A DNA stretch of 64,000 nucleotides from Ensifer adhaerens (GCF_013283195.1 NZ_JABEKT010000001.1:1-64000), one strand, 5' to 3'. Shown: positions 1 to 9,897, counted from the stretch's first letter. The notes: generated from the sequence alone by a model not told the origin. A program made the numbers and translations.

Positions 1-22
1 CCGCCCTCGTTCAGTGATCGGG

Positions 23-52
23 CTTATAGACCCCACACCTCGAACACGTCAA
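23..52 (-). promoter_or_regulatory. Probable rRNA-operon-type promoter firing off the left edge
   Basis: On the minus strand there is a TTGACG hexamer (47-52), an 18-bp spacer and TATAAG (23-28), followed by GCCCGATCACTGAACGAGGG. The stretch just upstream (about 60-115) is very AT-rich, like an UP element. From memory, this arrangement resembles promoters of rhizobial 16S rRNA operons. The transcript itself lies outside the window, so the identity of the gene is inference. Confidence 0.5.
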
Positions 53-215
53 CAGACAATTTCAAAAAATCACCAAGAAACGACAACTAACTGAAAATAA
101 AGAAGAAATTCGAAGGGGAGTTATCAACAGGGCGAACGACATCCAAATCCTCTGCAGATTTCGGCGCTCACATCACCGAACACGGCAGAAAACGATGAGG
201 GGTAGCCTGGGCGCT

Positions 216-1163
216 CTATCGCGGCTGCAGGATCTGGCCCACCGGCGCTGCCGCGAGCGGCCTTTCGCGGCTGAAATGGCCCCAGTTCTCCCGCACGATC
301 TGCATCAGGAACTCACGCACCGCACGCACCCGCGGCACGGCGACCAGATCGCGGTGGCAGATCATCCAGTAGGTGCGCTTCAGCTCGACCTCGTCGGGCA
401 ACACGATCTCGATGTCCTTTTCGTCGCGCGCCATGAAATGCGGCAACACGCACAGACCCAGCCCCTGGCGGACGGCCTTCAGCTGCGTGAGGATGCTCGA
501 GCTCTGGAAATGCGCCCTGAGGCCCGGCTGGATCTCGCCGAGATAATCGAGCCCCGGCGCAAAAATCATGTCTTCGATGTAGCCGACGAAGCGATGGGCG
601 GCGAGATCGTTGCGGCTCCTGATCGGCGGGTGGCTGGCAAGATAGCTGCGCGAGCCATAGACATGCAGCGTATAGGGCGTCAGCACCTCGGAGTGATAGG
701 GACCGGCCTTCGGCGCCGTCAGCGCCACCGACAGGTCCGCCTCCTTGCGCGACAGCGACATGATCTGCTGGATCGCCACCAGTTCCAGCGAGATGTTCGG
801 ATAGGTCGCGGCAAAGCTCGACAGCCGATCCGACAGGAAGAAGTTGCCGAACCCTTCGAGCGTGCTCAGCCGCACCACGCCGCGCTGCGCCGTCAGACCG
901 TCGCTGATGTCGAGCTGAAGCTGCTCGGTCTCGCGCTCGATGCGTTCGGCGGTCTCGACGAAGCGCTGGCCGATCGCCGTCAGCACGTAGCCGCGCGGAT
1001 TGCGCTCGAACAGCTTGACCTTGAGGGCGAATTCCAGCCGGTCGATGCGCCGCGACACGGTCGCATGGCTGGTTCTGAGCCTTCGCGCCGCCGTCGACAG
1101 TTGGCCGGTGCGCGCGACCGCCAGAAAGAACTGCAGATCGTCCCAGGTGAAGTTCGGATTCAT
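216..1163 (-). CDS. LysR-family transcriptional regulator
   Basis: A 315-residue protein with the full LysR layout: an N-terminal winged helix-turn-helix (about residues 6-65, containing the TAARRLRTSHATVSRRIDRL helix pair) and a periplasmic-binding-protein-like effector domain (about 90-295). Length is normal for the family. It is divergent from the ABC importer that starts at 1400, so by the usual LysR rule it probably controls that operon and itself. The 236-bp gap holds two perfect inverted repeats, one 13 bp before its start codon. The ligand is unknown. A long ORF on the other strand of the same region is a shadow. Confidence 0.9.
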   Translation of the reverse strand: MNPNFTWDDLQFFLAVARTGQLSTAARRLRTSHATVSRRIDRLEFALKVKLFERNPRGYVLTAIGQRFVETAERIERETEQLQLDISDGLTAQRGVVRLSTLEGFGNFFLSDRLSSFAATYPNISLELVAIQQIMSLSRKEADLSVALTAPKAGPYHSEVLTPYTLHVYGSRSYLASHPPIRSRNDLAAHRFVGYIEDMIFAPGLDYLGEIQPGLRAHFQSSSILTQLKAVRQGLGLCVLPHFMARDEKDIEIVLPDEVELKRTYWMICHRDLVAVPRVRAVREFLMQIVRENWGHFSRERPLAAAPVGQILQPR

Positions 1164-1176
1164 CTCGCTGCCCCAT

Positions 1177-1194
1177 CTGTTCGAAAATGAACAG
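1177..1194. promoter_or_regulatory. Inverted repeat, candidate LysR operator
   Basis: CTGTTC-GAAAAT-GAACAG is a perfect 6-bp inverted repeat with a 6-bp spacer. It lies in the divergent gap between the LysR gene and the ABC importer, beside the LysR start codon. Site and geometry fit an autoregulatory LysR site, but which protein binds is inference. Confidence 0.4.
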
Positions 1195-1221
1195 ACCCTG
1201 TTTGCAATTTACGGGCGACAG

Positions 1222-1237
1222 CGCTTGCATCCAAGCG
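1222..1237. promoter_or_regulatory. Second inverted repeat in the LysR/ABC divergent region
   Basis: CGCTTG-CATC-CAAGCG is a perfect 6-bp inverted repeat with a 4-bp loop, followed by a TTTTTT run. It could be a second operator half or a weak hairpin. No other open reading frame is supported between 1164 and 1399. Confidence 0.25.
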
Positions 1238-1399
1238 ATTTTTTCCGGATTGTAACGCCGGAGCCGACATCTGAGGAGCATGTCTGGCCAAATTTGAACA
1301 GAACGGGACTGACGGTCCGGCAATGCCACGCGCTTTGCCGGAGCGACACGCCATTTCGTGTTGCCAGTCCCTGCCTGCTGACCCTTGGAGGAGGACACG

Positions 1400-2605
1400 A
1401 TGACGAAGAAACTGCTCACCGCATTCGCCATGATGCTTGCCGGCAGCACGGCCGCATTCGCCGACGCATCCGACGGCAAGGTCAAGATCGGCATCCTGAA
1501 CGACCAGTCCGGCGTCTATGCCGACTTCGGCGGCAAGTCTTCCTACGAGGCCGCGCTGATGGCGGTCGAGGACTTCGGCGGCAAGGTTCTGGGTGTTCCC
1601 GTGGAAGTGATTACCGCCGACCACCAGAACAAGGCCGACATCGCCTCTAACATCGCCCGGCAATGGTATGACACCGAGCAGGTCGACAGCATCATGGAGC
1701 TGACAAGCTCGTCTGTCGGCCTCGCCGTCCAGGCGCTGTCGAAGGAAAAGAAGAAGATCACCATCAACACCGGCGCTGCCACCACAGAACTCACCGGCAA
1801 GCAGTGCTCGCCCTATGGTTTCCACTGGGCCTATGACACCCATGCGCTGGCGGTCGGCACCGGCGGCGCGCTGGTCAAGCAGGGCGGCGACAGCTGGTTC
1901 TTCCTGACCGCCGACTATGCCTTCGGCTATTCGCTCGAGGAAAACACCGGCAACTATGTCAAGGAAAACGGCGGCACCGTCGTCGGGTCCGTCCGCCATC
2001 CGCTGGCGACCACCGACTTCTCGTCCTTCCTGCTGCAGGCGCAGTCGTCGGGCGCCAAGGTGATCGGCCTTGCCAATGCCGGCCTCGACACTTCCAACGC
2101 CATCAAGCAGGCGGCCGAATTCGGCATCGTCCAGGGCGGCCAGCGCCTGGCGGCGCTGCTGTTCACGCTTGCCGAGGTGCATGGCCTCGGCCTCGAGGCG
2201 GCGCAAGGCTTGACGCTCACCGAAGGCTTCTACTGGAACCGCAACGAAGAAACGGCAAAGTTCGGCAAGCGCTTCATGGAGCGCACCGGCAAGATGCCGA
2301 ACATGGTTCACGCCGGTACCTACTCCGCCGTGCTTTCCTACCTGAAGGCGATCGAGAAGGCCGGCAGCGATGACGGCGATGCCGTTTCCAAGGAACTGCG
2401 CGCGCTGCCCGTCAACGACGTCTTTGCCGAAAACGGCAAGGTCGCCGAGAACGGCCGCATGATCCATGACATGTACCTGCTGGAAGTGAAGAAGCCGGAT
2501 GAAAGCAAGGAGCCCTGGGACTATTTCAAGGTGCTCGCCACCATCCCCGGTTCGGAAGCCTTCATCGATCCGGCCAAGAGCGGCTGCGACCTCGTGAAGT
2601 CGTGA
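1400..2605 (+). CDS. ABC transporter periplasmic binding protein, branched-chain amino acid type
   Basis: The mature protein belongs to the LivJ/LivK-like type I binding-protein family (Peripla_BP_6), about 401 residues. Residues 1-21 form a Sec signal peptide (basic MTKK start, hydrophobic core, cleavage after AFA). The body begins with the usual KVKIGILNDQSGVYADFGG-type strand and continues in two lobes. The ATG at 1400 is preferred over the TTG at 1385 because GGAGGAGG sits just upstream of it and the signal peptide then starts correctly. It is the first gene of a five-gene ABC operon. The GMC oxidoreductase at its end suggests the ligand may be an alcohol or amino-alcohol rather than a branched-chain amino acid. 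That is inference. Confidence 0.92.
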   Translation: MTKKLLTAFAMMLAGSTAAFADASDGKVKIGILNDQSGVYADFGGKSSYEAALMAVEDFGGKVLGVPVEVITADHQNKADIASNIARQWYDTEQVDSIMELTSSSVGLAVQALSKEKKKITINTGAATTELTGKQCSPYGFHWAYDTHALAVGTGGALVKQGGDSWFFLTADYAFGYSLEENTGNYVKENGGTVVGSVRHPLATTDFSSFLLQAQSSGAKVIGLANAGLDTSNAIKQAAEFGIVQGGQRLAALLFTLAEVHGLGLEAAQGLTLTEGFYWNRNEETAKFGKRFMERTGKMPNMVHAGTYSAVLSYLKAIEKAGSDDGDAVSKELRALPVNDVFAENGKVAENGRMIHDMYLLEVKKPDESKEPWDYFKVLATIPGSEAFIDPAKSGCDLVKS

Positions 2606-3402
2606 GCGGTCGGATCGCGATGACCGCCGCCTTGCCACAACAGAATGGAGCGCCGCGGGTGGTTTTGTCCGCCCGCGGTCTCCGTCGCGATTTTGGCGGC
2701 TTTACCGCCGTCAACAACGTCAACCTCGACGTCCACCATGCCCGCGTGCATGCACTGATCGGCCCGAACGGCGCCGGCAAGACGACGGTCTTCAATCTCC
2801 TGACCAAATTCCTGCAGCCGACCGACGGCACGATCTCGCTGCTAGGCGAAGACATCACCCGCATGGCGCCGGACAAGGTGGCGCGCATGGGCCTGGTGCG
2901 TTCGTTCCAGATCTCGGCGGTGTTTCCGCACATGAGCGTGCTCGACAATGTGCGCGTGGCGCTACAGCGACCGAACGGCCTTGCGACCCAGTTCTGGAAG
3001 CCGATGTCGGCGCTCGACGGTCTCATCGCCAAGGCCGATCAGCTGATCCGCTCCGTCGGTCTCGACAAGGAGAGAAACGCGGTCGCCGCCGATCTTTCCT
3101 ATGGCCGCAAGCGGGTGCTGGAGATTGCGACAACGCTGGCGCTCGATCCAAAAGTCTTGCTGCTCGACGAGCCGATGGCCGGCATGGGCCACGAGGATGT
3201 GGGCATGGTCGCCGAGATCATCCGCGAAGTGGCGCGTGAACGCGCCGTGCTGATGGTCGAGCACAATCTCTCCGTCGTCTCGACGCTCTGCCATCACGTC
3301 ACGGTGCTGCAACGCGGCGAGATCCTGGCCGAGGGCGACTACGCAAAAGTGTCGGCCGATCCGCGGGTGCGCACCGCCTATATGGGCACCGAGGAGGCCT
3401 GA
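2602..3402 (+). CDS. ABC transporter ATP-binding protein, LivG type
   Basis: Cytoplasmic ATPase of the branched-chain-amino-acid-type importer, 266 residues from the GTG. Walker A (GPNGAGKTT) is at residues 54-62, the signature motif is the variant LSYG at 165-168, and Walker B (VLLLDEP) is at 185-191. The LivG-type insertion after Walker A is present. The GTG start overlaps the stop of the binding-protein gene, which points to translational coupling. An ATG at 2620 is a possible alternative start. Confidence 0.92.
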   Translation: MSGRIAMTAALPQQNGAPRVVLSARGLRRDFGGFTAVNNVNLDVHHARVHALIGPNGAGKTTVFNLLTKFLQPTDGTISLLGEDITRMAPDKVARMGLVRSFQISAVFPHMSVLDNVRVALQRPNGLATQFWKPMSALDGLIAKADQLIRSVGLDKERNAVAADLSYGRKRVLEIATTLALDPKVLLLDEPMAGMGHEDVGMVAEIIREVARERAVLMVEHNLSVVSTLCHHVTVLQRGEILAEGDYAKVSADPRVRTAYMGTEEA

Positions 3403-3403
3403 G

Positions 3404-4105
<702 letters not shown>

Positions 4106-4108
4106 GCC

Positions 4109-4996
4109 ATGACCATGATTTTTGGAATTCCGCTGCAGGCCCTCCTGGGCCAACTGCTCATCGGCCTTATCAACGGCTCGTTCTATGCGCTCCTGAGCCT
4201 CGGCCTGGCGATCATCTTCGGCCTGTTGCGCGTCATCAACTTCGCCCATGGCGCGCAATATATGCTTGGCGCCTTCTTCGCCTGGTTGCTTTTGTCCTAT
4301 TTCGGCATCGGCTACTGGCCGGCGCTCGTTATCGCACCGCTTGCCGTCGGCGTTGTCGGCGCGATCATCGAACGTACGATGTTGCGGCGGCTCTATACGC
4401 TCGATCCGCTCTATGGCCTGCTCTTCACCTTCGGCCTGGCGCTGACGATCGAAGGCACGTTCCGCTATCTCTATGGCGCCTCGGGCCAACCCTATGCGAC
4501 GCCGGCAGCCCTTGCCGGCGGCACCAATCTCGGCTTCATGTTCCTGCCCATCTATCGAGGCTGGGTGATCGCCTTCTCGCTCGTCGTGTGCATCGGCACC
4601 TGGCTGGTGATCGAGAAGACCAAGCTTGGCTCCTATCTGCGGGCGGCCACCGAAAACCCCATCCTCGTCCAGTCCTTCGGCATCAACGTGCCGTTCCTGC
4701 TGACGCTGACCTATGCGCTCGGCGCTGCCTTGGCCGCCCTTGCCGGCGTGCTCGCAGCCCCTATCTACCAGGTCTCGCCGTTGATGGGCTCCAACATCAT
4801 CATCGTCGTCTTCGCCGTGGTGGTGGTCGGTGGCATGGGCTCGATCATGGGCGCGATCGTCACCGGCTACCTGCTTGGCGTCGCCGAGGGCCTGACCAAG
4901 GTGTTCTACCCCGAAGCCTCCAACATCGTGATCTTCGTGATCATGGCCATCGTTCTCCTGATACGGCCTGCAGGCCTCTTCGGCCGGGATGTTTGA
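4109..4996 (+). CDS. ABC transporter permease, LivH type
   Basis: Integral inner-membrane protein of 295 residues with about eight hydrophobic segments. It has the LivH hallmark near the N-terminus (NGSFYALLSLGLAIIFGLLRVINFAHG) and the cytoplasmic loop motif around ATENPILVQSFGIN that contacts the ATPase. It overlaps the next permease gene by 8 bp. Together they form the membrane channel of the importer. Confidence 0.92.
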   Translation: MTMIFGIPLQALLGQLLIGLINGSFYALLSLGLAIIFGLLRVINFAHGAQYMLGAFFAWLLLSYFGIGYWPALVIAPLAVGVVGAIIERTMLRRLYTLDPLYGLLFTFGLALTIEGTFRYLYGASGQPYATPAALAGGTNLGFMFLPIYRGWVIAFSLVVCIGTWLVIEKTKLGSYLRAATENPILVQSFGINVPFLLTLTYALGAALAALAGVLAAPIYQVSPLMGSNIIIVVFAVVVVGGMGSIMGAIVTGYLLGVAEGLTKVFYPEASNIVIFVIMAIVLLIRPAGLFGRDV

Positions 4997-5984
4997 TATG
5001 ACACTGACACTCGATATCGATAAGCCAAGCGAAAAGAAGCCGGTCGTCGTACAGACGATCATCCTCGCAGCCGGTCTGGCGCTGCTGGTGCTGGCACCGT
5101 TGTTCTTCTATCCCGTCTTCCTGATGAAGCTTCTGTGCTTCGCACTGTTTGCCTGCGCCTTCAACCTGCTGCTCGGCTACACCGGCCTGCTCTCGTTCGG
5201 GCATGCGGCCTTCTTCGGCGGGGCAGCCTATTTCACCGCGCATGCGGTGAAGGAATGGGGGCTACCGCCGGAACTCGGCATTCTGATCGGTGTCGCCGGG
5301 GCGGCATTCCTCGGCTCGATCATCGGTTATCTCGCCATTCGCCGGCAAGGCATCTATTTCGCCATGATCACGCTGGCGCTGGCGCAGATGTTCTATTTCT
5401 TCTGCCTGCAGGCCGAATTCACCAAGGGCGAGGACGGCATCCAGTCCGTGCCGCGCGGCCATCTCTTCGGCTTCATCGATCTCAGCCAATCGACGAACAT
5501 GTATTATTTCGTGCTGGGCGTGTTCATCATCGGCGTCGCCATCATCTGGCGGATCATCCATTCCCCCTTCGGCATGATCCTGAAATCGATCCGCGAGAAC
5601 GAGACGCGCGCCGTGTCGCTCGGCTATTCCGTGCGCAATTACAAGCTCGCCGCCTTCGTCATGTCGGCAGCCCTCACCGGCCTTGCCGGCGGCGTCAAGG
5701 CGCTGGTCTTCCAGTTCGCAACGCTGACCGACGTCAGCTGGCAGATGTCGGGCGAGGTCATCCTCATGACGCTGCTCGGCGGCATCGGCACGCTGATCGG
5801 ACCGCTGTTCGGCGCCGGTCTGGTCGTGACCTTGCAGAACTATCTTGCCACCTCCGAATTCCCGGTCACCATCATCACCGGCCTGGTGTTCATGGTCTGC
5901 GTGCTTCTGTTCCGGCGCGGCATCGTTGGCGAGTTCTACAATTCAAGGCTCGGTCGCAAGCTCGGCTTCGAGCATCGGCACTAA
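4989..5984 (+). CDS. ABC transporter permease, LivM type
   Basis: The second permease, 331 residues, about nine hydrophobic segments. It contains the LivM-type segments NLLLGYTGLLSFGHAAFFGG and the coupling-loop region SIRENETRAVSLGYSVRNYK. The start overlaps the end of the LivH-type gene. An ATG nine bases further in (4998) is an alternative start. It is the last transporter gene before a hairpin and the GMC oxidoreductase. Confidence 0.92.
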   Translation: MFDMTLTLDIDKPSEKKPVVVQTIILAAGLALLVLAPLFFYPVFLMKLLCFALFACAFNLLLGYTGLLSFGHAAFFGGAAYFTAHAVKEWGLPPELGILIGVAGAAFLGSIIGYLAIRRQGIYFAMITLALAQMFYFFCLQAEFTKGEDGIQSVPRGHLFGFIDLSQSTNMYYFVLGVFIIGVAIIWRIIHSPFGMILKSIRENETRAVSLGYSVRNYKLAAFVMSAALTGLAGGVKALVFQFATLTDVSWQMSGEVILMTLLGGIGTLIGPLFGAGLVVTLQNYLATSEFPVTIITGLVFMVCVLLFRRGIVGEFYNSRLGRKLGFEHRH

Positions 5985-6006
5985 GGCCCTCGGGCAAGCG
6001 AGCCGG

Positions 6007-6034
6007 CCCGGTCCCCGCCTTCGGCCGGACCGGG
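6007..6034 (+). terminator. Intercistronic hairpin between LivM-type and GMC genes
   Basis: CCCGGTCC pairs perfectly with GGACCGGG around a 12-nt loop. No T-run follows, so it is more likely an mRNA-stabilising or attenuating hairpin than a full terminator. Confidence 0.4.
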
Positions 6035-6056
6035 TATCGACAGGAAGAGTGAGCCC

Positions 6057-7652
6057 ATGGACACGTTCGACTATATCGTCGTCGGAGCGGGCAGCGCCGG
6101 CTGCGTTCTGGCGAACCGCCTTTCCCAAAACCGGGACCGCCGCGTCCTGCTGCTCGAGGCCGGCGGCAGCGACAACTATCACTGGATCCACATCCCGGTC
6201 GGCTACCTCTATTGCATCAACAACCCCCGCACCGATTGGTGTTTCACCACCGCCGCCGAAGAGGGGCTGAATGGCCGGGCGCTCGGCTATCCCCGCGGCA
6301 AGGTGCTCGGCGGCTGCTCGTCGATCAACGGCATGATCTATATGCGCGGCCAGGCGCGCGACTACGATCACTGGCGCCAGCTGGGCTGCACCGATTGGGG
6401 CTGGGACGACGTCCTGCCGCATTTCCGCAAGTCGGAAGACCACTATCGCGGCGCCGACGAGATGCATGGTGCCGGCGGCGAATGGCGGGTGGAAAAGGCG
6501 CGCGTTCGCTGGGCGGTGCTCGACGCTTTTCAGAAGGCGGCGACCGAGGCCGGCATCCCGGAAACACCCGATTTCAACCGTGGCAACAATGAAGGCTCGG
6601 GCTATTTCGACGTCAACCAGCGCTCCGGCATCCGCTGGAATACGGCGAAGGCGTTTCTTCGGCCCGCCCGCAACCGGCGCAATCTCACCATTCTCACCAA
6701 GGCGCATGTCCGCCGGCTGGTGATCGAGGAAGGCCGTATCGCCGGCGTCGAGTTCCAGCACGACGGCGGGGTCAAGCGGGCCCGCTGTCGGCGCGAGACC
6801 GTTCTTTCCGCCGGCGCCATCGGCTCGCCGCAGATCCTGGAGCTCTCGGGCATCGGCCGCGGGGATGTCCTGCAGGACAACGGCGTCGAGGTCCGGCACG
6901 AGATGGCAGGCGTCGGCGAAAACCTGCAGGATCACCTGCAACTGCGCCTCGCCTATAAGGTGACCGGCGTGCCGACGTTGAACGAGAAGGCAAGCACATT
7001 GTTCGGCAAGGCGGCGATCGGCCTTGAATATCTGGCGAGGCGCTCCGGCCCGATGGCGATGGCACCGAGCCAGCTCGGCATCTTCACCCGTTCCGGCCCG
7101 GAGAAGGAAACGCCGGACCTGCAATATCACGTGCAGCCGGTGTCGCTCGAAAAGTTCGGCGAGCCGGTTCATCCCTTCCCGGCGATCACCGCCAGCGTCT
7201 GCAATCTGCGGCCTGAAAGCCGAGGCTCGGTGCATCTGAAGGGACCGGATTTTGCCGCAGCGCCCGACATCCGCCCACGCTATCTGTCAACCGAGGCCGA
7301 CCGCGATGTCGCGGTCCGTTCCATTCGCCTGACGCGCCGCATCGTCGCCCAACCATCCTTCGCCTGTTTCAACCCGGTCGAGTTCAAGCCGGGGCCGTCC
7401 TATGAGAACGACGAGGATCTGCGTCGCGCCGCCGGCGATATCGGCACGACGATCTTCCATCCGGTCGGCACCTGCCGGATGGGCGCGGACCCGGCAAGCG
7501 TCGTCGATCCGGAATTGCGCCTGCGCGGGCTGCAGGGCTTGAGGATTGCCGATGCCTCGATCATGCCGACGATCACCTCGGGCAACACCAATTCGCCGAC
7601 GATCATGATTGCCGAGAAGGCAGCGGCGATGATCCTCGAATCCAACCGCTGA
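6057..7652 (+). CDS. GMC-family FAD-dependent oxidoreductase (choline/alcohol dehydrogenase-like)
   Basis: A 531-residue cytoplasmic flavoenzyme of the glucose-methanol-choline family. The FAD-binding GxGxxG (GAGSAG) is at residues 10-15, GMC signature 1 (around GKVLGGCSSINGMIYMRG) at about 80-100, and the C-terminal catalytic region has HPVGTCRMG with the His near residue 468 and the GNTNSP Asn near 510. It follows the ABC importer by 72 bp in the same direction, so it likely oxidises the imported alcohol or a derivative. Family members act on choline and on aliphatic or polyethylene-glycol-type alcohols. The substrate cannot be read from sequence. Confidence 0.9.
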   Translation: MDTFDYIVVGAGSAGCVLANRLSQNRDRRVLLLEAGGSDNYHWIHIPVGYLYCINNPRTDWCFTTAAEEGLNGRALGYPRGKVLGGCSSINGMIYMRGQARDYDHWRQLGCTDWGWDDVLPHFRKSEDHYRGADEMHGAGGEWRVEKARVRWAVLDAFQKAATEAGIPETPDFNRGNNEGSGYFDVNQRSGIRWNTAKAFLRPARNRRNLTILTKAHVRRLVIEEGRIAGVEFQHDGGVKRARCRRETVLSAGAIGSPQILELSGIGRGDVLQDNGVEVRHEMAGVGENLQDHLQLRLAYKVTGVPTLNEKASTLFGKAAIGLEYLARRSGPMAMAPSQLGIFTRSGPEKETPDLQYHVQPVSLEKFGEPVHPFPAITASVCNLRPESRGSVHLKGPDFAAAPDIRPRYLSTEADRDVAVRSIRLTRRIVAQPSFACFNPVEFKPGPSYENDEDLRRAAGDIGTTIFHPVGTCRMGADPASVVDPELRLRGLQGLRIADASIMPTITSGNTNSPTIMIAEKAAAMILESNR

Positions 7653-7793
7653 GGGCTTGTTCGGGCAGAATTCGCGGTCGCGATTACGGTAAAGCGGACC
7701 AAAAGCGACGCGAAAACCTTAAAATCCGGGACCGGAACCTCTATATGAACCAGCAACGGCCCTCATCGGGCCCAAGCACTATAAGGGGTTTGA

Positions 7794-8837
7794 ATGGCAA
7801 TGCAGCGTTTTGGACGAGCTCTGGCGATGATGGCGATTGGTCTCACGGTCGGGCTCACAGTTGTGGATGTCGCCGAGGCACGGCGCTCCGGCGGCGGCTT
7901 CGGCAGCCGCGGGACACGCACCTTTTCGCAGCCGCCCGTCACCCGCACCGCGCCGACCAACGCGGCACCGATCGACCGCTCGATGACGCCGCGCCAGGAC
8001 GCCGGCCCGACGACGGCCACACCGGGCGCCGCCCAGACGCGTCCAGGCGCTGCCAACACGCCCAACGCTCGCCCCGGCTTCTTCAGCGGCTTCGGCGGCT
8101 CGCTTCTCGGCGGCCTGATGGTCGGTGGCCTGATCGGCATGCTGATGGGTGGCGGCTTCGGCGGCGCTGCGGGCTTCCTCGGCCTGATCGTGCAGATGCT
8201 CCTGATCGGCGGCGTGATCATGCTCGCCATGCGCTTCTTCGGCCGCAACCGTCAGCAGACGGCCTATGCCGGCCCGTCTGAGCGGTCGTCGGCCCAGCAG
8301 CCGTCGAACGGCATGCCGTCGTTCAAGATCCCGAGCATCGGCGGTGGCCAGGCAAATGCGCAGGTGAACACCCGCCCGATCGTCGCACCGACACCCGCCC
8401 CCGCAGCGGAAGGCCCGGCCGATGAAATCGGCATCGGCCAGTCGGACCTCGAACAGTTCGAGAAGATGCTGAAGGACGTCCAGGCGGCCTATGCGGCCGA
8501 GGATTACGGCACTCTGCGTCGCCTGACGACACCGGAAGCCATGTCCTACCTCGCCGAGGAACTGAGCGACAACGCCACCAGCGGCGTCAAGAACGACGTC
8601 ACCGACGTCCATCTCGTGCAGGGCGATGTCGCCGAAGCCTGGTCGGAAAACGGCACCGACTTCGCGACGGTCGCGATGCGCTACGAGAGCATCGACGTGA
8701 TGCGCGACCGTACGACCGGCAAGGTGATCAGCGGCGATCCGGACAATCTGACGGAAGCTGTCGAGCTTTGGACCTTCGTGCGCAAGGCCGACGGCGAATG
8801 GCAGGTCTCGGCGATCCAGGGCGTCGGACACGCCTGA
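7794..8837 (+). CDS. Tim44-like domain membrane protein
   Basis: A 347-residue protein with an N-terminal hydrophobic signal (about residues 8-25), a low-complexity Pro/Thr/Ala-rich stretch, a glycine-rich segment followed by a hydrophobic helix (about 105-145), and a C-terminal Tim44-like domain (about 215-345, starting near IGQSDLEQFEKMLKDVQAAY). Bacterial Tim44-like proteins (TimA class) are inner-membrane proteins of poorly defined role, ancestral to the mitochondrial import motor anchor. It stands alone and is followed by a good terminator. Confidence 0.85.
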   Translation: MAMQRFGRALAMMAIGLTVGLTVVDVAEARRSGGGFGSRGTRTFSQPPVTRTAPTNAAPIDRSMTPRQDAGPTTATPGAAQTRPGAANTPNARPGFFSGFGGSLLGGLMVGGLIGMLMGGGFGGAAGFLGLIVQMLLIGGVIMLAMRFFGRNRQQTAYAGPSERSSAQQPSNGMPSFKIPSIGGGQANAQVNTRPIVAPTPAPAAEGPADEIGIGQSDLEQFEKMLKDVQAAYAAEDYGTLRRLTTPEAMSYLAEELSDNATSGVKNDVTDVHLVQGDVAEAWSENGTDFATVAMRYESIDVMRDRTTGKVISGDPDNLTEAVELWTFVRKADGEWQVSAIQGVGHA

Positions 8838-8861
8838 TAAAATCAGCACGCTAAACCTTTG

Positions 8862-8896
8862 AGACCCGGCCGGCCCATCCGACCGGGTCTTTTTTT
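8862..8896 (+). terminator. Rho-independent terminator after the Tim44-like gene
   Basis: AGACCCGG pairs with CCGGGTCT around a 13-nt loop and is followed directly by seven T residues, 25 bases past the stop codon. Confidence 0.85.
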
Positions 8897-8976
8897 GACC
8901 TGCACGTACCGGCGACGGCGCGGGGGATATGCGGATCAGTCGGTCCCCGAGACAAGGGCGGCGAGCGCCACCCGCG

Positions 8977-9897
8977 TCAATGATCGGCAGTCGGCCCCAC
9001 ATCACCGAGAATGCGAGAGACAAGCCCCCGCAACCAGCGATGCCCCAGATCGCCATCGCGGCGCCGATGCCAGATCTGCTCGAAGTCGAACGGCGGAATG
9101 GCAAAGGGCGGCTCGAAAACGGCCAGGCCATGGCCATCCCCCTGCGGCAGGATACGGCGTGCCACGGTCAGGACGAGATCCGTCCCACGCACCAGGCCGG
9201 GCGCAACACTCCAGTGGGGGATAGCAAGACAGATGCGGCGCGACTTTCCTGTGATTGCCAGCGCAAGGTCGATCTCGTTGCCGACATCACCGCGCAACGA
9301 CACCAGCACATGCGGCCGGGCGAGATAGTCGCCAAGGTCCATGGCCGGCAATCCGGCAAGCTGCGACGCATCTGCAAGGCAGGCAAAGCTTTCATTGAAC
9401 AGCAACGATGACCGGATGCCTTCACCGTGGGTCGGAAAGACCCCGAGCGCCAGATCGATCTCGCCTTCGGTGACCTGCGAGGCCATGACCTCGCGGCTCG
9501 CCTGGCTGACGATCAGGTCGACCTGCGGCGCTTCGATCCGCAAGGTCGCCATCAGCTTCGGCAGCAGCACCGCAGCGCCATAGTCCGACATCGCCAGCCG
9601 GAACACATGCCGCTCCGTTGCCGGATCAAAACCTGCCGGCGTCAGCAACGACCGCATCCGGACCATAGCGTCAGTGAGTTGCGGCGCGATTTCGAGCGCC
9701 CGCAGGGTCGGCTCCAACCGTCCGCCATGCCGCACCAGCAGGGGATCATCGAAAAGATGGCGCAGGCGCGCCAGTGCGTGGCTGACCGCAGGCTGGCTCT
9801 TGTTGAGGCGCAGGGCGGCACGCGACACGTGGCGCTCGGCCAGAAGGGCATCGAGCACGACGAGCAGGTTCAGGTCGATTCCGGCCAGACTATTCAT
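8977..9897 (-). CDS. LysR-family transcriptional regulator
   Basis: A 306-residue LysR regulator with an N-terminal HTH (about residues 6-65; SRAALRLNKSQPAVSHALARL) typical of the NodD/NahR/PcpR-like branch, and a C-terminal effector-binding domain. It is divergent from the small YdcZ-type membrane protein at 9987 and probably controls it. A perfect palindrome covers its own start codon. Confidence 0.9.
   Translation of the reverse strand: MNSLAGIDLNLLVVLDALLAERHVSRAALRLNKSQPAVSHALARLRHLFDDPLLVRHGGRLEPTLRALEIAPQLTDAMVRMRSLLTPAGFDPATERHVFRLAMSDYGAAVLLPKLMATLRIEAPQVDLIVSQASREVMASQVTEGEIDLALGVFPTHGEGIRSSLLFNESFACLADASQLAGLPAMDLGDYLARPHVLVSLRGDVGNEIDLALAITGKSRRICLAIPHWSVAPGLVRGTDLVLTVARRILPQGDGHGLAVFEPPFAIPPFDFEQIWHRRRDGDLGHRWLRGLVSRILGDVGPTADH

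Noticed and set aside
120-130. DnaA-box-like TTATCAACA at the left edge
   Set aside because: One mismatch to TTATCCACA, only one copy, no dnaA, parA or repC gene near. Not enough for an origin.
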